Shown: positions 12,360 through 22,978 of the stretch, piece after piece
Layout of the letters: every line of letters begins with the position of its first letter
Position numbering within the stretch: position 1 is the first letter of the stretch
DNA from: Macrotrachela quadricornifera
Lineage: Eukaryota > Rotifera > Eurotatoria > Philodinida > Philodinidae
DNA length: 64,000 bases
Assembly: GCA_022393335.1 (NCBI GenBank)
Contig: JAJEKB010020951.1
Location: 597,380 to 661,379 of the forward strand
Reading direction: 5' to 3'
Notes under the pieces: model-generated
Told to the model about the DNA's origin: nothing
What the model saw: the letters and a program-made list of their open reading frames with translations, nothing else
Databases searched by the model: none
Position numbers and translations under genes: made by a program

Positions 12360-15300
12360 AAGGAAACCGTGAGTGACTTAAAATATCAGAAGATCCAGTA
12401 TTTATTATACGAAACCTATCTATGCTTGTAAGTCTTATATAACGGCTTCAAATACATTGTACGAAACCAATAATAGTTTCGTAGAACATTCAAAGGTTCC
12501 TTATATATATTATGAAACCACCGTTAGTTCCGTAAGTCGTAACACGGGTTCGTATACATTGCGCTGAACTATTGATGTTCTGGAAAGCTACATAGCGGCT
12601 TTGTGTAAATTTTATGAAACCATTGATAGTTTTGTAGAACATCTAAACGTTCCGTATATATAGTATGAAGCCATCAACAGTTTCGAAACCCGTATGGTAG
12701 TTTCGCATGCATTGTACGAATCCATAGACAGTTTCGTAAATCGTCTAATAGTTCAGTATATGTTTCCCGAAGCCATTAACAATTTCGGAACTTATCTAAA
12801 GGTTTGGTATACATAGTGAAAATTCATCGATAGTTTCGAAAGCTAATTAATGATTTTGTGTAAGTTGTACACAACTACTATTGGTTTCATAGAACACTTA
12901 AAAGTTCCGTATATTTGTTGCGGATGTTCAAATGGTTCGGTATAGTTTTTACGAAGCCACCGATGTCTTCGTGAGTGTTGCAAAGATTTCGCGTACACTT
13001 TACGAAACCATTGATAGTTTCGAAAGCCATATAATGATTCGATATATCTTTTACGAAACCATTAACGGCTTCGCATAAGTTCTACGAAACTATGGGTAGA
13101 TTCGCATAAGATATACGAAACCTTTAATTGTTTCACGAAACTATCAGTGGCTTCGTAAAATATGAAAAGGTTCAGTATACATTGTACGATACTGTTCATA
13201 GTTTTGTAAATGATGTATTAGTTCGGTATATCTTTTACGGAGTCATGACTAGTTTCGTACAATGTATCCAGAACAGTGGCGGATTTAGGGGGGGGGGCGT
13301 TGGGGGCGATCGCCCCCCACTCCATAAGTTCATTTATGCGAAAAAAATTTATGCTTTTTGCATCTTAAAGTCTAAATGATCATATAAATGTGGTGACTGG
13401 GTTGATTAATAAATCTATTCGTGTGTTACAGAAAAAAATCGATTTATTTAAGCAGATTTACATGCAAACAACGTCTTTATTTAGTCATTTTATGCGTTTC
13501 TCAACTCAAAAATAATAAGCAAATCATATGTTATTCAATGAAAAAGTGTCGTATTCTGTAGTTTTAGCGAGTTTTCGTAAGAAACCTTTAAAAAATCTAA
13601 AAACTGATTAAGATTTGGCTGATTTTCTTTAAACATGACCTTAATAGGCTGATTACAAACTTCACATATAATCTTTATTGAACTCAATCAACATTTGATT
13701 CATATAGTATTTTGATTTGATTTCTCGCACTTCTCCATATATGCGTGCACCGTATAAAATATTTATTTTCAATTTGTATCCTATATCCAGACGTGCATGA
13801 ATCCACACGAATATTTTGTGCCTATATCGATTGTATACTCTAACTTGTTAGGATATTTTAATCTTTCTTGTCCTGTCAATCATTTATATAATCACACCAT
13901 TGAGAAAGAAAAAAATGTAATGAGATTCATTTATTTCCTTTATCCTTTTTCTTTGTTGTTATATCTCGCGATGACGGGAAAACGATGAAGATATTTCGGA
14001 ATGATTCTCAATAGTCTTATCTTTCTCGATAGATAACCAATAGGGCATTTTAAGTACAAATTAGTCATTGTTTCCTTTAAAAAGGCCGTCTAAAATGTAT
14101 TGCGTCTTGCTATATATAGTAACAAAAATTATATTTACCACTGATTGAAGAAGAATTTTTGATCCACTGTTTCTTGAAGAGAACAAATAAACGTATTGCT
14201 TGTTCCTACCCAATTTGTTTTTTAAATTATTTCAAATAAATTTAATCACAACGCATGTTTTTAAACAAGGTAATAAGTAGTGACATAACCAGAAGGATGC
14301 TATAAGGAGCTCTTCCATCCCCCAGAAAGATTTCTTCTCCCATAAATAAAGAAAACTATCTTTGACTTCCGTAATGATAAGAGAACACATACAGTTGATT
14401 CATAAAAGGAAGTATCGTTACTATGAGAAGTCCAGAACTCAAAGAAAAATTCCTTAGAAAACGAATTTCTGATGCACACTTGTCTTATATATTTGAAAAC
14501 TGCTCGTCTCGTGATCTAAGTCTCTTCCATGAATTTTCAATTTGATCATTCTTCTCGTCATTTCGGCTTAGCATCTGGAATAGTATTCGTTAATTTCTGT
14601 GTAACTTGAGCAATAGAAAGACTCGCATACGTTTTTCGGTTATCTTCTACTTGTAACATGAGAATTAAAAGCATAGTTGTCTTTAGGGGTTGAACTTATA
14701 ATGAATAATGTAGTTTTGCTCTTGTAATTCCTAAAACGTGATTTTGGTTAAACTCTTTTTTTATTCTGTCCCAAAAAGGTGCCACCTTCGGCGACATGCC
14801 CCAATAGAACAAAAATGAAAGAGTATTCTTTATACCGTTATTTTTGAGAAGTCGAAATTTCGGTCCAAGAAATTTTCGGCGCTGACAGAGGATGAGGATT
14901 TGAAGGTGTTGATGAGGGTAAAAGCCCGAGCCAAAAATTCCTGAGGCCAAAATTCATGTAACCCTCATTTTCTCGTTAGAAATTTTAGAGTCTAAGTAGA
15001 AAAATCTTTTCTCACTGCGCGGTATTGTCCAAACAACAGTATAAACAAGAACACTGAGGAACAATTTACTTGGCATAAACCACTTTATTCTCCCTCATAT
15101 CTGATGGTTGGGTATTCTTGGAGAGGTGGAGTATGTCGTACAGCATGGAAATGTTAAGAACAAAAAAGTTTTCAGTATTTTTGTTAAAAGTTTGTTGAGC
15201 AAAGGGTTTATAATAACAAATAAATATGCGTTTTGTGGCGTAGTGAGTATGCTTTCATATGAAGCGCTATCCTAATTCTGCACATACGATATGATCGAAA

Positions 15301-15790
15301 AAATTATAACTCAAGCAGAAGAATTTTGTCGTATGGCAGTCCACAGTGGAGGATGAGCTCCCTTTTCTCTCCTCCCCAGCAGTTTTTTTCGGGTTGCGCT
15401 ACTAGCAACAATGAAATCCGAAAACTAAAATTCACACTACCACTGACGCAAATAAAAAAAATCGCCCCCATTCACAAAATTCCTAGATCCGCCACTGATC
15501 CAGAACTATCGGAGCTTTTACGAAACTATGACTGGTTTCGTAGAATATATACGGAACATTTAAATACTATGCGAAACTATCAATAGCTTTGTGCAAAGAA
15601 TACGGAACTACCGAAAGTTCAGTGCATGGTGCACGGAACTTCTAGAAGGTTTCGTAAACAAACTTCGGAACCTTTTGCAATTTTCAGAACTTAAGAAGGT
15701 TCTTTAATATAATTACGAAACGATTTGTATGCCACAGAACTTAAAATCGTTTCGTAAAAATGTCCCAAGCCTTTAAAGTTCGGTAGATCT
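12360..15790. repeat. Array of GAAAC-type palindromic repeats, interrupted by a hAT-like element
   Basis: Two stretches, about 12360-13273 and 15498-15790, belong to one array. It is made of variable 30-51-bp units around TACGAAACCATTGATAGTTTCG, many being short imperfect palindromes (GAAAC...GTTTC). The stretches are separated by the insertion at 13274-15497; removing it rejoins the array across one ATCCAGAA. The array ends near 15795 at a T-run followed by CAGTGTA, a motif found at the edge of other arrays in the window. Confidence 0.75.
13274..15497. mobile_element. Non-autonomous hAT-like DNA transposon, 2.2 kb
   Basis: Terminal inverted repeats begin CAGTGGCGGATTTAGG on the left and CAGTGGCGGATCTAGG on the right (read inverted), followed by G-rich stretches and GGGGGCGAT. 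The flanks are a perfect 8-bp duplication ATCCAGAA (13266-13273 and 15498-15505). An 8-bp duplication and CAGTGGCGGA ends are typical of the hAT superfamily. No transposase was recognised: the internal frames are 60-90 residues with no similarity I can name. Its movement would therefore need an enzyme from elsewhere. Confidence 0.88.
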
Positions 15791-15805
15791 CCTATTTTTT
15801 TTTCA

Positions 15806-16085
15806 GTGTAGATTGTTCTATGCCTACATGAAAAGGGTTTATTATTTAATGTGTAGAGGTAGATTATTCTACGCTTAATGAAATGGGTTTATTATTCATT
15901 GTGTAGGAGTATATTATTCTATGGTTATATAAAAAGTGTTTGCTATTCCAAATATATGAGTAGATTATTCTACACATACATGAAAATGGTTTATTATTGT
16001 TCGTTATTCCTGAGGCAACGTATTGCTCCGACTTTTATGGGAAAGGTATATAATCTTCTGTATCGGGATATATTGTCCTGCGTCT
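15806..16085. repeat. Short array of GGTTTATTATTC / GTAGATTATTCTACG units
   Basis: Several diverged units of about 50 bp alternate GGGTTTATTATTC with GTAGATTATTCTACG. The same motifs build the array at 42440-43720. It abuts the GAAAC array directly at the CAGTGTA motif. Confidence 0.65.
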
Positions 16086-16091
16086 AGCTTT

Positions 16092-16589
16092 TGTGAAACA
16101 CGACCTAAAAGGAGTGTTGAAGTGTATAGGGGTAGAAATTTGGACCCACCCCCCCCCGGCCCCTCCCCCGAAGACGTGACAGACATCCTTAGCAACGAGA
16201 CATCACAGACAGGCAAAATTAGCATCACAGACCGTGACCGACATCCAAAATTAGCGTCACAGACCGTGACCGACATCCAAAAGTACCATCACAGACCGTG
16301 ACCGACAGCCGAAATTAGCGTCACAGACCGTGACCGACATCTTAATTAATGGGTGATTGATTAATTAATTAATTAACCAATCTCTTACTAATTACTCATC
16401 GCAGGTCATGACCCATATTTTAATAAATTAAATAGTGTTTAATTAATTAATTATTGTCTCAGTAATTACTCATCAAAGACTGCTATAGACCGTGATAAAT
16501 AATGCTGTGAATAGTATCTCCAATCATAAAAGACATAGAACTAAACTATTTCTATATCATCAGCCACAACAGCTATATCGTGTTTCACA
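16092..16589. mobile_element. MITE with TGTGAAACACGA ends and an internal minisatellite, copy 1
   Basis: Perfect 12-bp inverted ends TGTGAAACACGA (16092-16103 and complement 16578-16589). Inside are a C-run, then 32-bp tandem units with the core CACAGACCGTGACCGACAT (starts at 16226, 16258, 16290 and 16322), then a TTAATTAA-rich part. A second copy lies at 29809-30239. In both copies the similarity continues about 25 bp past the right end (TTTTAATCCCG, then GGGATTGCGCTGAAA), so the true element may be a little longer. Confidence 0.8.
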
Positions 16590-16873
16590 TTTTAATCCCG
16601 TAGGGATTGCGCTGAAATTTTTTGTTGTGTGTTAAAACAACTCGTTGCAAGGAAATTGGTCACAACGATATAATCCAATTGTAGGTTATTGTTATTTCAT
16701 AACTGAATTGATCTATTAGGATAAGTTAGAAACACATAATTCAATGAGTATAAAAATTGTAAACACTCTTTTATTAATTAAACTTTAAATCATTTCGGTT
16801 TGTATTGTCATAAGGTATTCTGCTTTGGCAAAAGAGTCAGATGTATTTTGTGTTGGACGATTAATACTGATTG

Positions 16874-18962
16874 CCCAGGTGCACAAATCCGACAACGGAT
16901 CCTATAGGATCTTATAGGATCACTAATCGACGTTCTTCGCTCATTTCTGTTCAGATTCTTGTTTTTCTTGGTTTCCAGACAAGATTCTTTTTAATCATAG
17001 TGGTCAGACAAGATTCCTTTTGAGAGGAAAGAAAAAAGATTCTTACCAGAAATTCAGGATGAAAAGAATCTTGTCTGATTATTCGGAAGTAAAAGAACCA
17101 GACGAGAATGGCAAGATATTCAAGATTTTTTTAAAGTTCAGACAAGAATCTTTTTCTTTTCCTCTCAAAAAGAATCTTGATTGAAGTTCAAGATGATATG
17201 AATCTTGTCATATTGATCAAGAAAACAAAAATCTGGAAAGAGCTACAAGAAATTTTTAATTTTTTGAAGTTCAAACAAGCTTCTTTTCCTTCCTTTCAAA
17301 AGATTCTTATTTAATCTTCAAGATTAATAGCACGTGATCTCATTATTCGAACACATACAAATATAGACGTATGACCGCTACTTATTCGTTTATAGCTGTG
17401 ATGATCATATACGATTGTATTATTGTCATTTAAACCGTAAGTTATTTTTAAAAAAAGATTCATTTTTTTCTTTCATTTAGATTCATCTCAACGACACAAT
17501 CAGAAGTAAATATTATTTTAAATTAATAGTTTTTTCTTTTATTTAGGTTTATCTCAACGGCAAAAAGTAATTGTAAATTTTTTTTCAATTAAATATATTT
17601 TTAACGTTTTGTTTAGGTCCATTTCAATCCAATAATTCTTGATAAGTATTATTTTAAATAAAACAATTCTTATCTTTCATTTATGTCAAACTTAATGTCA
17701 CAAGTAATGATAAATATTGTTATTCAATAAAATATTTTTTTATATTTCAGATTCAACTCAACAGCATAACCAAAGGTAAACGTATGTATTAAAAAAAATA
17801 GTTTTTTTTCTCCTTTTAGATTCGACTCAATGCTACAATCAATGATAAGGATTATTATTGAAATAAATTTTTTATCTTTATTTAGGCTCAACTCAACGGT
17901 ACAATCAAATAGAAAGTATAATTACTACAAGAAATTTTTTTTTTCTTCGTTTATGTCCAACTCAATGATACAATCAAACTGTAAGTATTATTATTGAAAT
18001 AAGTTTTTTCTATCTTAGATACAACTCAACGACAATCAAAGCGGAAATATTTTTATTAAATAAAGATTTTTTTTGTTTAGATGTAACTCAACGACACGTT
18101 TCATGGTAAGCTTTTTTTAAATATATTTTATATTTTTTTATTATTTTAAATAATTTTTTTTATTTTATAACAAAAAAATTATTTGGAATAATAAAAGTAT
18201 TATTTAAAATATTTATAACAAATTCTATTTTTTTTAAAAAGACCTTTTATGATTCCGATTATTTTTGAAAAGCTTGTGTTTAGGAGGTGAGAGCGAGATG
18301 GCAAAAAGTCATCCCTCTCTTCACTAATTAGATGCTTATGTCTGTACTATGACAAACGACCTCATATACGGTAGTGTCATTATACAGAAGCATTGGTGTT
18401 AGCATGAGATTGATGTAATGCTAAGACTAAGCCCACACCCGTATCTGTATCACAAGAATTATTGAAGAGCTTCAAGAAAAAGATTCAGGCAAGAATTCAA
18501 GAAATCAAGAGTCATACAAGAATTCGAAGAAAAAAAGAATCAGTCAAGAAGATAAGAACATCAAGAATCTTGCTTGACGAGTCAATTCTTGCTTTGCCAG
18601 ACAAGATTCTGTCTACAAGAATATCACAAGAAAGTCAAGATCTGTTTTTCCAGGCAAGAATCTTATATAGAAGGAATGGAAAAAGAATCTTGGCTGATGA
18701 ATAAGAAAATCAAGAATCTGGAAAGACGATGGACAAGATCGTCAATTAGTGATCCGACCATCCTACGAAATCCTATAGGATTCCGGGTGACGGAATTGCG
18801 TCGGATTCCGTTGGCAAAATGCCAATTGCTACAAATTTTATGAGCGTTCATTTAAGCAGTATTAGATTATGCCTTTCGGCACCTATCGGATCAGACTGTC
18901 GGAAACTGTCGGATCCAATACTGGATCCGATAGGATCCAACTATTGGATTGATCGACCTGGG
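16874..18962 (+). mobile_element. CCCAGG-ended element 1 with central microexon-like array
   Basis: Imperfect inverted ends of about 38 bp: CCCAGGT...GGATCCTATAGGATC on the left, CCCAGGT...GGATCCTATCGGATC on the right (inverted). Inside each end are clusters of the subterminal repeat CAGACAAGATTCTT in both orientations (about 16940-17330 and 18460-18730). The centre is the tandem array at 17465-18110. No transposase frame is recognised and no clear target duplication was resolved. It shares this plan with the element at 41161-42293. I cannot assign it to a superfamily. Confidence 0.65.
17465..18110 (+). repeat. Tandem array of ten ~63-bp units resembling intron-microexon-intron
   Basis: Each unit has a T-rich tract ending in TTTAG or TTCAG, a 20-30-nt core related to ATTCAACTCAACGACACAAT, then often GTAAA, GTATT or GTAAG. 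Cores start at about 17481, 17547, 17617, 17751, 17820 and 17886, with further ones to about 18100. About eight of ten units keep an AG acceptor-like end and about six keep a GT donor-like start. The tract-core-GT order matches splice signals of the host genes here. Whether any unit is spliced is unknown. Confidence 0.6.
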
Positions 18963-18999
18963 TAGATGAAAAAGCTCGAACTGAAAAATCAACGATTAA

Positions 19000-19317
19000 T
19001 TCATGCTAGTTTAATTTTGTATATTGAAAATGAAAGCTGATAGTTTTTAAACTAACAAAATTCCTTTGGTGGATGCAAGATCACATCCTGTTTCTCGTTA
19101 ACCAACAAAACGAGGACATCGTTATTGATGTAGACATATTAAGTTAAACTAATTATGTCGTGCGTTATTTTACGGTATTTTTCTTCCATGTTCTTATTAA
19201 GAAAGTTAAAGGATTGTGAATATGAACAATCTAAAAGAATATTTTTTCATCGTATTTGATACTTTTATGACAGATAAAATAATAAAGTTTGATGAAATTC
19301 TTTGATTGATTATCTAG
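19000..19317. other. Spacer between two transposon-like elements
   Basis: AT-rich sequence; nothing recognisable was seen. Confidence 0.4.
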
Positions 19318-19572
19318 CAGGTCTCGAAACGGGCCACCTGACCCGGCTCGCCCAACGAAACTTTTCTTTCGGGCCGGGCGGGTCAAACTTTTTGGCGGGC
19401 CACCCGGCCCTGCGTCATATCTGAATTTAATGTATTTTGTATCTGTCATAAACAATTCAAATTACTGAAAACGTTTACAAAAGAAAAAATTTTCGAGTTC
19501 TACATTGAAATATTTTTAAAATAACATAACAATATCTTAAAGTACTTTTATGTCTTGACCATATACTTTATT

Positions 19573-20320
19573 CTCTTTCTCGTAGAGAAGAGTCTTGCAA
19601 ACATAAATTGTCTGCTTGATTGCTTGCTTGTATGTCCGCACAAGGTCAAAAAAACATTTTATTAATATTTTCTAAAAAACTTAACCAAAGGGTAATCGAG
19701 GTCGAGGAACTCGAATCTGATGTTAGTTGTTCAAAATTTTTTTGAGAATCATTTTTTTACACAAAGGATCACTTTTTTTGCAAAAAAATTTTTTTTTATA
19801 AGGGTTGACCGAAGGGTAATTGGGGTTGAGGAATCCGAATCTGAGGTTAGTTTTTTAAAATTTTTTTAGAGATCAATTTTTTAAAGAAAAAAGCACTTTT
19901 TTACACAAAAAAAGTTTTGTATAAGTGTTGACCGAAGGGTAATCGAGGTTGAGGAATCCAAATCTGGTGTTAGTTTTTTTAAATTTTTTTCGATCCATTC
20001 TTTTACATAATGGATCACTTTTCTTACAAAAAAAAATTTTATAAGGGTTGCCCGAAGGGTACCGGGGCCGAGGAATTCAAATCTGAGATCATTTTTTTAA
20101 AATTTCTTTATGAATCAGTTTTTTTAGATAAAGAACCACTTTTTTTACAAAAAGCATTTGGTTTTATAAGGTTTAATCGAATACAGTTGCGGTCGAGAAA
20201 GTTATATCTGACTTCGACTTTTTTAAAAATTTTATAAATGAATAGCTTGATGGTGGTTTAGAAACATTTTTTCTACGAGAAAGAGCTGAGCGAGTCTTTA
20301 GACGAGCGCTACTTGTTTTG
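19573..20320. mobile_element. Element with five 120-bp tandem units
   Basis: Units with the core GTTGACCGAAGGGTAAT...GAGGTTGAGGAATCC start near 19681, 19801, 19921, 20041 and 20161, a period of 120 bp. The block is bounded by inverted CTCTTTCTCGTAGA (left, about 19574) and TCTACGAGAAAGAG (right, about 20271). The right side continues GCGAGTCTTTAGACGAGCG and recurs at 30465-30550 together with two more units, so this is a dispersed family nested in the hAT-like element. Confidence 0.65.
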
Positions 20321-21217
20321 TAGTATAGTAATTACTATGAGAATATAATTGACACAGAAATGTGTTGAAAACAAATCGTCCTTGACAATTATCGTAACAA
20401 ATGACAGTTTATTCAACTCTTAAACTTTAATTCACTGATAAATCAATAGGAATTGTACTATTTTGTTTTGAGCGCAGGCTCTTTTTTGCTCGAGTATTTA
20501 GTGGAGTAAGATGTGTATAAATCGGAAATGACTTGTTTAAAAAGTAGAAAATATTGATAGATAATTTCCAGACCTAATTTATTGCTTTTAGAAATAACTT
20601 ATCTTTTATACACTAATGTCAAACTTGTGATAGCAACAGTAAGTTTGGCAAATACATATTAACACATTTGTGACGATGGGAGCCACAGGTGACTCAGATT
20701 ACGGCATGGCTCGAAAGTTCTTTTCACGCAGAAATAATTGAAAATCTTTTTCATATTGTGAACAAAAGAGCCGATTCTTTCACCACTGGCAAATGAATGT
20801 TCATAGCTCATATCTATAAGAGAAAAAGTGATAAAAATGGTTTAAAATTCTTTCAACTGACAGGTATAAAGAAATGAAGCCTTTCACAAACTATAAAAAG
20901 AATAGTATTTATATCGCCGCAAATGTGTTAAAGTGGAGTTACAAATTATCTAGAGCTTATTACTGCAGATATTTATAATTATTTTTCATATGATATTTTT
21001 ACTGCGCACCATCTTATCGAATGATTTTTATCGCGAAGACTTTCAACTGATAATATAGAGCCCTTTTCATGCCTTTTCTTACTAGAGAAACAGTGCTGAA
21101 GGACATCCAGTTACACAAAAAAATCATTAGAGATATCAAAACAGTTCGAACATCTATTGTTCGTTAGTTTGACTAAATAAACAGCCTGATTTATCTCATA
21201 TTGATTTTATTTGTCTC

Positions 21218-21839
21218 ACGAGGGAACTATCCCAAGTGTTAATCACCGATCGCGTTCATATTTTGTCCATAAGTAGAACTCGATGAGACTAGAAGAACCC
21301 TAAAAGGGTTCGTCCCCATACACTGTTTTTCTTGAGTTATTACCGTTTTACTAGATTTGTGGCCTATGGCAAGGGATATATAAAAAACATGGAATTATAG
21401 AATTTCAACCAGAAAATTTGCCTACAGATAGGTCTCGTTATCGTTCGATAGCTATAAAAGTTTCAGCCCAAAAGAATATGCTGTTCTCGGAATACTGGAC
21501 ATACAAAAATTGATCATATGTTACAACGAAAGTTCATAAAACTGACGAACTTCAATACTCGATATTCCAAGAGTGGCACATTATTTTGGGCTGAAATTTT
21601 TATGAATATCGAACGACAACGAGATCTACCTGTAGGCAAAATTTCAGGTCAAAATTCTATAATTCCATGTTTTTTATATATCCCTTGCCATAGGCCACAA
21701 ATCTAGTAAAACGGTAATAACTCAAGAAAAACAGTGTATGGGGACGAACCCTTTTAGGGTTCTTCTAGTCTCATCGAGTTCTACTTATGGACAAAATATG
21801 AACGCGATCGGTGATTAACACTTGGGATAGTTCCCTCGT
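21218..21839. mobile_element. 622-bp foldback with arms of about 255 bp or more
   Basis: The left arm starts ACGAGGGAACTATCCC; the right arm ends GGGATAGTTCCCTCGT. The arms are nearly identical for about 255 bp and can be extended with mismatches to about 21498 and 21560, leaving a loop of about 60 bp. The arms contain no coding frame of note. Transcribed RNA would form a long hairpin. The arm identity suggests recent formation or gene conversion. Confidence 0.85.
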
Positions 21840-22050
21840 CAATAATCTGACTAAAAGATCTCTGTAACCCTCGAGTATGTGCTCTTAAGGACATTGTTAA
21901 TCATGCATATCATTTTCGAATTTTGACATCGAAAAGTATCAGTAAAAAAAAATCTCCATCAGGCCTGGGCCGAGCCGGGCGGGCCACCATTTTAACTGGA
22001 CCACGTTGGGCCGAATTGGGCCATAAAAACGAGGCCCATTTCGAGGCCTG

Positions 22051-22978
22051 CTACATAGTCAGACAAGTTCATGTATAAACCATTTTTATGCTACATAGGA
22101 CAGAGATAATCTAGACAACATGTGGCATGAGTAGAGTAGTTTCATATGTAGCCATGTTCACTACATTTTGAAATAACTGCCTGTTTGAAAAAAATTTCAA
22201 CTATACCATCCTTATAGTGCCCAGTAGTTATGGACACATATGCATATAGCCAATTTTTTTCTTTTACAAGTTCTTCTAACGAAAAATCTATACAGGTGTA
22301 TACAATTTTTCATGCTCTATCTTTCTATCCTATTTACAATTCGATCTGGGAGGGTGGCAGATTTCGACCCTTATTCGGCGGTGTCCTTTGTTAAATACAA
22401 TAATTTATATGAATTAAAATTTTTCAAAATAATTCATATATTTTAAAAAATGAATAAGTTGATTATATCTATGAAAAGAGTATTCTACGGATTTTTTTCT
22501 TTAAAAATGCAGTTGTTATTTTTTAGAATTGCAAATGCTTGTCGTAGGCAAATGGGAAGTTAAGCAATTGATAATTCATGAAATATAAATAAGATTTGTT
22601 TCATCTGTAGATATAAAGAATTCTGCATAAGATAGAGATCAACTATTTCAAGAAAAATTATGATTATACAGGACGATATTATAAAGAATAGAGGTCACTA
22701 GGATTTTAAATAGAAAAGAAAAACATGAAAATAATATTTAATAAATATTGATAAAACATGTTGATCATAGAATTTTACATAAATTTCTAAAACTACGTCG
22801 AAGGATTTAATGATTGTTTAAAAATAATCATAAAAACTGTTATAGAGGCACCCTCACAACAAAAAATGTTGACCATTATAAGAAATGTCTAAATCTTATT
22901 CTCTTCGACAGTTTTTCCATCAATAAAATCTTTTATGTTCATATATAAACTTAATTTAGATATAAAACGAACATCAAA
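22051..22978. other. Upstream region of the F-box/LRR gene
   Basis: AT-rich and without a recognised gene. The last 150 bp before the ATG presumably hold the promoter and 5' leader. No motif was strong enough to annotate. Confidence 0.4.

Larger units (their letters stand above)
19318..22050. mobile_element. hAT-like element with GC-rich ends, 2.7 kb
   Basis: The ends are CAGGTCTCGAAACGGGCC on the left and CAGGCCTCGAAATGGGCC on the right (inverted). GC-rich subterminal sequence follows, with repeated GGGCCGGGCGGG and GGGCCACC that contrasts with the AT-rich surroundings. The flanking 8-mers TTATCTAG and CTACATAG match at only five positions, so the target duplication is decayed or my boundary is slightly off. 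The interior holds a 120-bp tandem array and a long hairpin but no transposase, which suggests a non-autonomous element with nested insertions. Confidence 0.65.

Noticed and set aside
12360..13270. CRISPR-like array
   Set aside because: Units are variable in length, lack unique spacers and conserved direct repeats, and the genome is eukaryotic with spliced genes.
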